Part shown: positions 6,552 to 12,518 of the stretch, piece by piece | Numbering within the stretch: the stretch's first letter is position 1 | How the letters are laid out: each line of letters starts with the position of its first letter | Virus record (IMG/VR): IMGVR_UViG_3300020020_000125 | Span: 1 to 30,743 of that record | Length of the DNA stretch: 30,743 nucleotides | Strand: one strand, 5' to 3' | Source: a virus | The notes under the pieces: generated by a model | The model's database searches: none | Seen by the model: the letters and a program-made list of their open reading frames with translations, nothing else | Told to the model about the DNA's origin: nothing | Position numbers and translations under genes: made by a program

Positions 6552-7202
6552 CTATTCGGTGCGCGGTTTCCGGCGGGCCTCGGTGATGCGTTGGGCATCC
6601 ACGAGGGCAAAAAAAGCGCGGGTGTCTTTCGGATCGCGGTACCCCTCGATCGAGAACGTGCCATCCGATCGGAGGGCCACGGCATAACGGAGGGGCATCC
6701 CCCATCGGGTGAGAAACGCATCGATCGCGGGATCGTTGTCGCGCCAGGCGGCCGCGAGGGCCACATAGCCGGCGGTTTGCAAATCCTTGGCGGCATCGGC
6801 GGGATCGCCCGTGGCGAAATCGAGCAACACCGCACGGCCATCGAGGGTGCCGAGACAATCGATCGTGCCGGCCACATCGCGATCGGGATCGCATACCCGC
6901 CGCTCGCACAAGAGCGGCCGAAAATCCCGAGCCGCCACGAAGAATCGCCAGGCCTCGATGTACCCCATATAGAGCGGGTAATCCGCCGCAAAGGCCGCGA
7001 GATCGAGATCGCCCTCGTTCAAGTAGTGCAACGCCTGATGCACGATCTGGCCTCGGAGCCGTGCCCGCTCCAAGGTGGCCGCCGGCACGCGATCGAAATT
7101 CAAGAGGCCCGCTCGTTTGAGGACGCCGGTAACGGATCGACCGACGCGCACGCCATCGAGAAAATACGCATGGGCCTCGGGATCAAAATCGAGCACGCGC
7201 AT
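6552..7202 (-). CDS. PD-(D/E)XK (RecB/Cas4-like) exonuclease with altered motif
   Basis: 216 residues with the RecB-type nuclease plan: GQIVHQALH with His55, Glu100 in LLCERRV, GTIDCLG with Asp115, LLDFATG with Asp128, and the QxxxY motif as QTAGY at 142-146. The usual motif is D-x-K-T-G; here the Lys position is Ala130 (codon GCC), so the canonical catalytic lysine is missing. It would otherwise be the 5'-3' exonuclease partner of the RecT-like protein. The start at 7202 has GGAG 8 nt upstream. Activity may be lost or use a displaced lysine. Confidence 0.82.
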   Translation of the reverse strand: MRVLDFDPEAHAYFLDGVRVGRSVTGVLKRAGLLNFDRVPAATLERARLRGQIVHQALHYLNEGDLDLAAFAADYPLYMGYIEAWRFFVAARDFRPLLCERRVCDPDRDVAGTIDCLGTLDGRAVLLDFATGDPADAAKDLQTAGYVALAAAWRDNDPAIDAFLTRWGMPLRYAVALRSDGTFSIEGYRDPKDTRAFFALVDAQRITEARRKPRTE

Positions 7203-7207
7203 CGCCG

Positions 7208-7420
7208 TTACTCCGAGGCCGGCACGGTCATCCATTGGCGATCCGGCATCCGCGAGCAACACGCGGTACAGAGGGCGGGATCGATCGAGACCTTGACGAC
7301 ATCGCCATCGCCTTTCGGGCCAGGCCGCTCGCGGTAAAATCCCTCGCTGATCAAGATCGTGCCGTGGAAGAGCCGAGGCATCGTGTCGGGCTTGTCCTCG
7401 CCGCACTTATCGCACCGCAT
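7208..7420 (-). CDS. Small Zn-binding protein (70 aa)
   Basis: Begins MRCDKCGEDKPDTMPRLFHG and ends with a second Cys cluster (LCTACCSRMPD). Two CxxC pairs are spaced as in a treble-clef or ribbon Zn site. The ATG at 7420 has GAGGGA 6 nt upstream and overlaps the previous gene by 14 nt. No specific family is recognised. It lies between the annealing protein and the exonuclease, where small Cys-rich proteins are common in phages. Confidence 0.65.
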   Translation of the reverse strand: MRCDKCGEDKPDTMPRLFHGTILISEGFYRERPGPKGDGDVVKVSIDPALCTACCSRMPDRQWMTVPASE

Positions 7421-7610
7421 CGGATCCCTCGCTCTCGGTCTCGGCATCCTCGGTCTCGCGGCGGCGGATCACTTTTTGGCAGACCGGGCACGATGGCGCA
7501 TCGGCATGATCGCGGCGGCGGATCAGGATCCCGCACACGGCCCGCACCACGAGCCGCCCTGGCGCATCCCAATCGCAAAAGTGGGAATGATCACCTAACA
7601 CCATCAACAT
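7407..7610 (-). CDS. Small His/Cys-rich protein (67 aa)
   Basis: The N-terminal part has HSHFCDW and a later CG, and the C-terminal part has SCPVCQKVIRRR, so a Zn site of the His/Cys type is likely. An acidic tail follows. GGAG is 6 nt upstream of the ATG at 7610, and the gene begins inside the 3' end of the RecT-like gene by 20 nt; ATG at 7604 is a close alternative. Function unknown. Confidence 0.6.
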   Translation of the reverse strand: MLMVLGDHSHFCDWDAPGRLVVRAVCGILIRRRDHADAPSCPVCQKVIRRRETEDAETESEGSDAVR

Positions 7611-8310
7611 GCTCCACTCCCTCGGCGGCTTGCGGTGACTCACTAAGCCGCCGCACCCGAGCGGCGGCCGGCGGATCGTCCATGCGTGGCGGGGTGTCCT
7701 CGGCCTCTTCACGCGTGATCAGGCCACGGAGCAAATCCGGAAACGCATCCCGAGCGGCAAACGATCGCGCTCGCATGAGCAACATGCGATCGGGGTAGAG
7801 TTGCCACGGGCCTGGCTTGCCATAGAGGCCGGCCCGCTTGGCTTGCGCCACGGAAAATGATCGCGTGATCGGATCGGGGTGGCCGGCTCGCTTGAACGTA
7901 CACACGGCCTCGGTGGTATCGGCCTTGATCGCATCGGGGGTGAGCCGCTCCACGCGTTGCCCGCCCTCGGTCAGATATTCATCGTGCGCGAGGCAGAGGG
8001 GTGATTGCTTCACGATCGCCAAGAGACCATCGCCCCACACCGAGGGCCGGCCGTTGATCACCGCGATCGAATTCAACGCTTGCACGGGAGCTAATCCCAA
8101 CTCGGCCCCCATCATGATTGCGATGAGCGCGTCAGTTGGTTTACCGCGATAGCTCGCCGGCACGAGATTGGATTCGGATGCGAATTTCGCCGTGCGCCAT
8201 GCCTCTTCGATCGAGGCCGGCCGGATCCCGACGTTGACGGGTACGCGCTCGATCGGTTCGGCCGGCACCTTGGCCGGGAGTGTCTCGGGTACGATCACCG
8301 GATCACTCAT
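7591..8310 (-). CDS. recT: RecT-family single-strand annealing protein
   Basis: 239 residues matching phage RecT/Bet-type annealing proteins. The core contains SNLVPASYRGKPTDALIAIM, GAELGLAPVQALNSIAVING, RPSVWGDGLLAIV and, later, GLYGKPGPWQLYPDRMLLMRAR. These proteins coat and anneal ssDNA produced by a partner exonuclease, here presumably the PD-(D/E)XK gene two ORFs downstream, for recombination-dependent replication. The C-terminal 40 residues are charged and look disordered. The start overlaps the preceding HTH gene by 8 nt. Confidence 0.92.
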   Translation of the reverse strand: MSDPVIVPETLPAKVPAEPIERVPVNVGIRPASIEEAWRTAKFASESNLVPASYRGKPTDALIAIMMGAELGLAPVQALNSIAVINGRPSVWGDGLLAIVKQSPLCLAHDEYLTEGGQRVERLTPDAIKADTTEAVCTFKRAGHPDPITRSFSVAQAKRAGLYGKPGPWQLYPDRMLLMRARSFAARDAFPDLLRGLITREEAEDTPPRMDDPPAAARVRRLSESPQAAEGVEHVDGVR

Positions 8311-8602
8311 GGGCGGTCTCCACGATCACACGCGGCCGCCGAGGGATCGGCCGGCTCACGATGCGGCGATGCGATGCCAAGGTGCGCGGGGCCTCCCACT
8401 CGCCGGCCGCATAGCGATCGATGAGATCCGCCCGATACAATTTGTGATTCGGGATCGATGGCTGTAGCTCCACCACGTACGGCAACTCGCCGGCCTTGTG
8501 TTTCCGCTCAAATTTTTTCGCGCTCATCATCCCGAGGATCGCCATCACTTGCGTTCGGGTGTAGCACTTCGCCGAGGCCGGCGGCTTGCTGATCATTGCC
8601 AT
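8303..8602 (-). CDS. Small HTH DNA-binding protein (99 aa)
   Basis: The N-terminal half (CYTRTQVMAILGM, SAKKFERKHKAGELPY) has the look of a MerR/excisionase-type helix-turn-helix, followed by NHKLYRADLIDRYAAGEW, a typical wing-plus-helix ending. The C-terminus is Arg/Pro-rich. GAGGA lies 6 nt upstream of the ATG at 8602. The first 95 nt overlap out of frame with the previous HTH gene. It is probably an early regulator or excisionase. Confidence 0.7.
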   Translation of the reverse strand: MAMISKPPASAKCYTRTQVMAILGMMSAKKFERKHKAGELPYVVELQPSIPNHKLYRADLIDRYAAGEWEAPRTLASHRRIVSRPIPRRPRVIVETAHE

Positions 8603-8834
8603 CGTTGGTCCTCACTCCGGCGGGCGGCGGGGCCGGCACGCCGTACGATCGTTGCTCTAACCATTCGCGCACGGTCGGCCCCCACCATCGGGCCTGGCGG
8701 TTGATGTCAGGGAGTGGCGGAATCATGAACGTGCCCGCTTTCAGTTCCCGCCGGATGTAGCTCTGCGATAACTTCAACAGATACGCCATATCTGCCACGG
8801 TTAGCGCACGATCCATATCAATCAGGCTTTCCAT
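8508..8834 (-). CDS. Excisionase/AlpA-like HTH protein, first early gene
   Basis: 108 residues. Residues 8-36 (RALTVADMAYLLKLSQSYIRRELKAG) form a canonical helix-turn-helix of the excisionase/AlpA type, followed by a wing (PDINRQARWWGPTVREWLEQ). It is the first gene of the leftward operon, next to the control region, where Cro-, Xis- or AlpA-like proteins are expected. No SD is evident before the ATG at 8834 or the alternative ATG at 8816, so translation may be leaderless or weak. The tail overlaps the next gene by 95 nt. Confidence 0.72.
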   Translation of the reverse strand: MESLIDMDRALTVADMAYLLKLSQSYIRRELKAGTFMIPPLPDINRQARWWGPTVREWLEQRSYGVPAPPPAGVRTNDGNDQQAAGLGEVLHPNASDGDPRDDEREKI

Positions 8835-9116
8835 TGCGTCATCAAGTTACAACGGACGCCATCCGACGTTACCCGCATGGCAAGGTGACATTGATACCGT
8901 GTCACCGGATATCCCGGCATCGTGGAGGTGGCCACCGCCGATTGCTCGGCCGCGTGGCTCGCGGCGGATGCTCGCTGGTAGAACTGTCAGGTGGCCGACG
9001 ATCGGTGCATTGCGACAGTGAAATATCTATTGCGCCGGATGGCGTCTTTTGGTAGAAGTCAAGCGGGATTTCTGACAAATCGATGGGCTAAGATCGTGGT
9101 CCGCTTGGAGGTAACG
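8835..9116. promoter_or_regulatory. Divergent control region with TGACA/TGTCA half-sites
   Basis: A non-coding region between the leftward early operon and the rightward lysogeny cluster. It contains TGACA or TGTCA at 8886, 8900, 8985 and 9073, with a fifth copy at 9124 just inside the next ORF; about 0.5 would be expected by chance in this span. ACTGTC at 8983-8988 and GACAGT at 9014-9019 form a further dyad. This is the natural place for the genetic switch. Clear -35/-10 pairs could not be fixed by eye. Confidence 0.55.
8884..8906. promoter_or_regulatory. Perfect 7-bp operator-like dyad
   Basis: GGTGACA (8884-8890) and TGTCACC (8900-8906) are exact inverted repeats around a 9-bp spacer, giving a 23-bp site of the size bound by dimeric phage repressors. 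It lies 50 bp upstream of the first early gene. The binder is unknown; the HigA-like and HTH proteins of the rightward cluster are candidates. Confidence 0.6.
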
Positions 9117-9260
9117 ATGCGTGTGTCAAATGGGATTCTCGCTCTCCCGAAAAAATTAGGGGGGGGGGGGGGGGGGGGGGTGGGTGGCAAGTGCCATGCC
9201 AATAATCGGCGCGTAGTCGGCCGCCCCTCCTACGCCCTCGCTCGATCCGGAGCGCGGTGA
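9117..9260 (+). CDS. 47-aa ORF interrupted by a poly-G tract
   Basis: A strong SD (GGAGGT at 9107-9112) precedes the ATG. The product starts MRVSNGILALPKKL, then seven Gly encoded by the 22-G run, then a Lys/Arg-containing tail ending SGAR. The stop overlaps the next gene's start region (GTGATG), consistent with coupling. With one G more or fewer, the frame ends within 9-12 codons after the tract, so the tail is phase-variable in principle. The small size and low complexity leave its reality uncertain. Confidence 0.4.
   Translation: MRVSNGILALPKKLGGGGGGGVGGKCHANNRRVVGRPSYALARSGAR
9159..9180. repeat. Homopolymer of 22 G
   Basis: An uninterrupted run of 22 G on the plus strand, by far the longest homopolymer in the window. 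Tracts of this length slip readily during replication and sequencing, so its exact length in this assembly is not reliable. It lies within the 47-aa ORF at the start of the rightward cluster. Confidence 0.95.
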
Positions 9261-9691
9261 TGCTTTTCTCCACCGCGATCTACGGTTCATCGGCCGTCAA
9301 GTCTGCTACTGAACGTGTAAGTGCCCCCGTGCTCGTGATCGGCCGGGATCAATTCACCCGGGCCGAGTTGGCGGCGGTCTCGTGTTTCTCGTTTGTGGCC
9401 GCTCGCAATCTCACCGAGCTACTCTCCACCGCCAAAGCCGAATCGGTGCGCCAGGTGTACCAAGAGATCAGCCCGTTTGATCTGGCCATCCCGAATCTCG
9501 GGCCGATCTCGCTCATGGTCCTCGGGGCCGCCTTTGAAATTCGCGGAGTGGGCACGATCGAATCGTGGGCCGCGAAACACAAGGCCAAGGATGCCCCCGC
9601 CGGATTCGTGACGTTCAACACCTTGAAACACCAGCACGATGCGATCGAGAAGCATGCCGCCACGAGCCACCGCCGCAAACGGCGGAAATAG
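9260..9691 (+). CDS. Hypothetical protein, basic C-terminus
   Basis: 143 residues from the ATG at 9260 (GGAG 7 nt upstream; an in-frame GTG at 9257 is an alternative). An alpha/beta-like central part contains APVLVIGRDQFTRAELAAV and DLAIPNLGPISLMVLGAAFE. The end is strongly basic (SHRRKRRK), suggesting nucleic-acid contact. No family is recognised. It is the first clear gene of the rightward cluster, where repressors or superinfection genes usually lie. Confidence 0.65.
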   Translation: MLFSTAIYGSSAVKSATERVSAPVLVIGRDQFTRAELAAVSCFSFVAARNLTELLSTAKAESVRQVYQEISPFDLAIPNLGPISLMVLGAAFEIRGVGTIESWAAKHKAKDAPAGFVTFNTLKHQHDAIEKHAATSHRRKRRK

Positions 9692-9703
9692 GAGACGACA
9701 GAC

Positions 9704-10330
9704 ATGGCCAAGTACACACGCCCGATGAACGGGGCCGCCCGCCCCGAGGTGATCGATGCCCTCGCACACGGCAACGCGATCGATTCGCGCATCGCTCGGC
9801 GGCTCGCCGCGCTCCGTGCCGAGCGCGATGCCATCCAGGCGCAGATCGATCACTATGAATTTGTGGCGGCCGATCTCACGCACACGAGGACGGCCAAGAA
9901 ACAAGAGGCCACGGCCGCCCTCGTGAGCGCGGCGATCAATTTGGAGACCGGCCGCCGCCGCAAAGGGAGCGAACGCGTGGCCGAGATCATCGCGGCCGTG
10001 GCCGACGATGAACCGATCCACGCGAAAACGATCGCCGAGCGGGCGGGCGTGCATACGGGTACCGTCCTCAACTGGCTCCGATCGCATGGCGGCTACCGTA
10101 AAACCGGCAAGGCCGATCAAACGCGATGGCTCCGCAAGGGCACCAAGCGCACGCCCACGAGCAAGGCCGGCAAACGGCGGGCACGGATGGCCGAGTTTCT
10201 TGGGCGGTACGATCCGATCGAGCCACGCCCGGGCGGCCAACGGGTGGCCCCGTATGTACGGCGGGGGTACCTCGCCAAGAGCGGCGATGGCTACGTTCGC
10301 ACCGAGAAACCGACACCCGCCACCGCGTGA
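9704..10330 (+). CDS. DNA-binding protein with coiled coil and HTH
   Basis: 208 residues. Residues 28-50 (SRIARRLAALRAERDAIQAQID) form a short coiled coil. Residues about 87-135 (SERVAEIIAAVADDEP, AKTIAERAGVHTGTVLNWLRSHGG) form a winged-helix/HTH with the AERAGVHTGTVLNWL recognition segment. The C-terminal third is Lys/Arg-rich and may add DNA contacts. AGGAG lies 9 nt upstream. In this position it could be a transcriptional regulator of the lysogeny cluster; no specific family is assigned. Confidence 0.68.
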   Translation: MAKYTRPMNGAARPEVIDALAHGNAIDSRIARRLAALRAERDAIQAQIDHYEFVAADLTHTRTAKKQEATAALVSAAINLETGRRRKGSERVAEIIAAVADDEPIHAKTIAERAGVHTGTVLNWLRSHGGYRKTGKADQTRWLRKGTKRTPTSKAGKRRARMAEFLGRYDPIEPRPGGQRVAPYVRRGYLAKSGDGYVRTEKPTPATA

Positions 10331-10419
10331 GCCATTGCCATCCGCCCCACCGCCCGCCAGATCGATCGATCGTGTGTCTACTCTGCAATGGCGTACTTCG
10401 TTCGGAGGGTATCTTGCTC

Positions 10420-10719
10420 ATGGCCACCGCTCCCACCGTGATCCCCCTTGATGCGATCGCTCCCGGCACGCATCCCGGTGAGGTGATCCGCCGCTATCTC
10501 TCGATGCGAAAACTCACGCAACACGTGGCCGCCAGTCTCTTACCGATGTCGCGTACTAATTTTACGGAGATGCTCGCCGGCCATCGCGGGGTGACGGCGG
10601 ATTCGGCGATCACGCTCGGTGCCCTCTTTCAGACCGGGGCCGATTATTGGATGACGATTCAAAGCCGGTACGACATGCACCGAGCGCGGCAACGCAAGAG
10701 CCGACGCGAGGCCGAGTAG
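10420..10719 (+). CDS. HigA-like XRE antitoxin/repressor
   Basis: 99 residues with the HigA/VapI signature: THPGEVIRRYLSMRKLTQHV, then AASLLPMSRTNFTEMLAGHR as the helix-turn-helix, and a C-terminal LGALFQTGADYWMTIQSRYD typical of the addiction-module antitoxin subgroup. No HigB-like toxin gene is adjacent on either side, so it is an orphan and may serve as the phage repressor or Cro-like regulator. The ATG at 10420 is 10 nt from GGAGG; an in-frame TTG at 10414 has better spacing (4 nt). Confidence 0.85.
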   Translation: MATAPTVIPLDAIAPGTHPGEVIRRYLSMRKLTQHVAASLLPMSRTNFTEMLAGHRGVTADSAITLGALFQTGADYWMTIQSRYDMHRARQRKSRREAE

Positions 10720-10722
10720 GAG

Positions 10723-10872
10723 ATGCCGAGCGGTCGCCCGCATCTGACGCGTGACGATTGGATCTCGATCGCGTGGTTTCTCGCGTTTGTGTTTGGCGGC
10801 GGGGCCATCCTCGTGTTTGTCACCGAGCAATTGTGGCGGGCCGTGGCCCGCGTGATCACTGGCCATGTTTAA
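10723..10872 (+). CDS. Small single-pass membrane protein (49 aa)
   Basis: MPSGRPHLTRDDWISIAWFL is followed by AFVFGGGAILVFVTEQLW and a short amphipathic tail, so one membrane helix at about residues 13-35 is evident. The ATG directly abuts AGGAG; a GAGG farther upstream may serve as SD. It begins 3 nt after the HigA-like stop. Being in the lysogeny cluster, a superinfection-exclusion role is conceivable but unproven. Confidence 0.55.
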   Translation: MPSGRPHLTRDDWISIAWFLAFVFGGGAILVFVTEQLWRAVARVITGHV

Positions 10873-11107
10873 AATCTCCCGACAAACGCAACACCACCGC
10901 CGGACGGATCTCGCCGCGCTCAAATACGCGGCCGATGGTCTGCCATTGATCGTCAGTGTGGACGAATCGATCGGGCCGTACGTGGTGGCCTCGCTCGCGG
11001 GGGTGCGGTTGATCGCCGGCCGCTACGGGATCGCGCACGCCTACATCGCCGGCTACGCGTACGCGCACCGGCATCCCGTTGAGGCCTGGCGGGAGTTGCG
11101 GTCATGA
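10865..11107 (+). CDS. Hypothetical protein (80 aa)
   Basis: The ATG lies inside the end of the preceding membrane-protein gene (8-nt overlap), and its stop overlaps the next start as ATGA. The sequence has a basic N-terminus (KISRQTQHHRRTD), a central hydrophobic/Gly-rich part (GPYVVASLAGVRLIAG) and Tyr/Ala repeats (AHAYIAGYAYAHRH). No family is recognised. The hydrophobic part contains Arg, so it is probably not a true membrane helix. Confidence 0.5.
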   Translation: MFKISRQTQHHRRTDLAALKYAADGLPLIVSVDESIGPYVVASLAGVRLIAGRYGIAHAYIAGYAYAHRHPVEAWRELRS

Positions 11108-11454
11108 GTTGCGGCCGCCACCCGCAATGGTTGCACGCGGCCGAGGATTGCCCGATGTGTGCGCCACCGACACTCGCGGATCTCGGGGCGGTCCTCGGTG
11201 AGTTGATCGATCTCGTGCCGCTGCACACGTTCAACGTGGAGCAACTCGGATTGATGCATGCCGCCCTGCTACGGGATCACGTCACCGCGCCAGATCAAAG
11301 TACCACCGCGATCCATTTTCGCCGGCTCTTGATCGCCAGGATCGATCGCCGCTTGCGATGCCCCGGGTGCGGTACCGCACACCGGCCCGGGCACGGGTGT
11401 CTCGCTCTCTCCCCGAGGGGCGATGATCGGAGCGAAACCACGCCGGAATCCTAG
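11104..11454 (+). CDS. Zn-binding hypothetical protein (116 aa)
   Basis: The N-terminus MSCGRHPQWLHAAEDCPMCA and the C-terminal LRCPGCGTAHRPGHGC each supply Cys/His ligands, so one or two Zn sites are likely. Between them lies a helical region (about 25-80) rich in Leu and Ala. The start overlaps the previous stop as ATGA. Function is not recognised. Confidence 0.6.
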   Translation: MSCGRHPQWLHAAEDCPMCAPPTLADLGAVLGELIDLVPLHTFNVEQLGLMHAALLRDHVTAPDQSTTAIHFRRLLIARIDRRLRCPGCGTAHRPGHGCLALSPRGDDRSETTPES

Positions 11455-11472
11455 GATTTTGGCCTATTGCAG

Positions 11473-11484
11473 AATCATATGATT
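11473..11484. promoter_or_regulatory. 12-bp AT-rich palindrome with -10-like TATGAT
   Basis: AATCATATGATT is a perfect palindrome in an 88-bp gap of otherwise GC-rich sequence, and TATGAT at 11478-11483 is a good -10 hexamer. No convincing -35 is found at 16-18 bp. It may be an operator or promoter for the second half of the rightward cluster. Confidence 0.35.
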
Positions 11485-11542
11485 GTCGGTAGGATCCTTG
11501 GTGTCGGCCGGATCCCCCGGCCGCCCGCTTGGAGAGACAACG

Positions 11543-11764
11543 ATGACCAAAAACGCCACCGCCCGCATCGCCGCTCGGATCACCGCTACCCCCGCGATCG
11601 CGTCTACGTGTTGCGTCACCCGCCGGGGCGGCCGCCACCTCGTGATCGATTCGCACCACGAGGCCACCCGCGAGGCGATCCGCAAGATCGCCGCACACTT
11701 CGGCGGCACCGTCACCACCGATGCCACGATCCCCGATCGTCTGTTGATCGAGGCGGCACGCTAA
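11543..11764 (+). CDS. Hypothetical protein (73 aa)
   Basis: MTKNATARIAARITATPAIA leads to a small alpha/beta-like sequence with CCVTRRGGRHLVIDS and TREAIRKIAAHFGGTV. GGAG is 8 nt upstream within a CCGCTTGGAG leader that also precedes the ORF at 9117 and the integrase. The stop overlaps the next ATG as TAATG. No family is recognised. Confidence 0.55.
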   Translation: MTKNATARIAARITATPAIASTCCVTRRGGRHLVIDSHHEATREAIRKIAAHFGGTVTTDATIPDRLLIEAAR

Positions 11765-12045
11765 TGGCCACCCGCTACATCGTGGATTTCATGCCGTGCG
11801 ATGACGATGACAACGCACGGCCGCGCAAGTTGGCCGACGCGGCCATCGTAATCAAGCGCGAGGGAGAGCCGAGCACGATCGTTAACGGCTTTGCCTTGTG
11901 GGCAAATGTCGGCCTCCGTGTCACCGGCCCGAATTTCTCCCTGGCCCCGACCACGCCCGAGTACTACGCGATGATCGAGGCCGCGTGGCTGTACTTCCAA
12001 GCCGGCGGCCCGTGCGATGGCATTGAAGTGAGCGAGGCCCGCTGA
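11764..12045 (+). CDS. Hypothetical acidic protein (93 aa)
   Basis: Starts MATRYIVDFMPCDDDDNARP. It contains a KLADAAIVIKREG strand/helix and an aromatic C-terminal part (TPEYYAMIEAAWLYFQAGG). Translation is coupled on both sides: TAATG with the gene before and TGATG with the gene after. No family is recognised. Confidence 0.55.
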   Translation: MATRYIVDFMPCDDDDNARPRKLADAAIVIKREGEPSTIVNGFALWANVGLRVTGPNFSLAPTTPEYYAMIEAAWLYFQAGGPCDGIEVSEAR

Positions 12046-12272
12046 TGGCTCCCAAGGCCAAGGCCGCACCCCGCCGCCGCGCTACGCCCGATCGCGGCTA
12101 CTCGCGCAACTACCCGATCCCGCCCGGGCAGACCGGCCGCCGCTATCTTCTCGATGCGATCCCGCCGGCACTATGGGCCAAGGTCAAAGCCAAGGCCACC
12201 CGCGAGGGCCGATCGATCCGCTCGATCGCCCTCGACGCATTCACCGCGTACGCCACCGGAGGCCCGCGATGA
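12045..12272 (+). CDS. RHH-like DNA-binding protein (75 aa)
   Basis: The basic N-terminus is followed by a strand-helix-helix pattern (YLLDAIPPALWAKVKAKATR, EGRSIRSIALDAFTAYATG) typical of CopG/Arc-like ribbon-helix-helix proteins, with a short beta strand then helix A and helix B. It could be a regulator of the cluster or an integrase accessory factor. TGATG and ATGA overlaps link it to both neighbours. Confidence 0.65.
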   Translation: MAPKAKAAPRRRATPDRGYSRNYPIPPGQTGRRYLLDAIPPALWAKVKAKATREGRSIRSIALDAFTAYATGGPR

Positions 12273-12475
12273 TCGGATGGGCACCGATCGCCACCGCCCC
12301 TCGTGATCGGTGGATCTGGATCCGCACCGATAGCCGCCCGGGATTGCCCGTCCTCGTGCGGCCGTGCCGGTGGCACCCCGATGCCGGTTTCACCGTGTGC
12401 GAGATCCGCGAGCCGATCGAGTGGCACGAGATGCCGATGCCGGAACTGCGCGGCGATTGCGGCCTCGTGAAATAG
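12269..12475 (+). CDS. DUF551-like small protein (68 aa)
   Basis: Starts MIGWAPIATAPRDRWIWIRTD and continues with PVLVRPCRWHPDAGFTVCE and a final EWHEMPMPEL. The W-P-I-A-T-A-P opening, an internal VLV strand and a closing W-x-x-(M/L)-P pattern are typical of the short DUF551-type phage proteins, whose role is unknown. The start overlaps the RHH gene as ATGA. Confidence 0.55.
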   Translation: MIGWAPIATAPRDRWIWIRTDSRPGLPVLVRPCRWHPDAGFTVCEIREPIEWHEMPMPELRGDCGLVK

Positions 12476-12518
12476 ACCGCCGCCGCCCCCGAAACTTTTA
12501 CCCCGCTTGGAGACTGTG

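Noticed and set aside
10723-10872. HigB-type toxin partner for the HigA-like gene
   Set aside because: The neighbour is a single-helix membrane protein, not a RelE/HigB fold, and no other short gene nearby resembles one.
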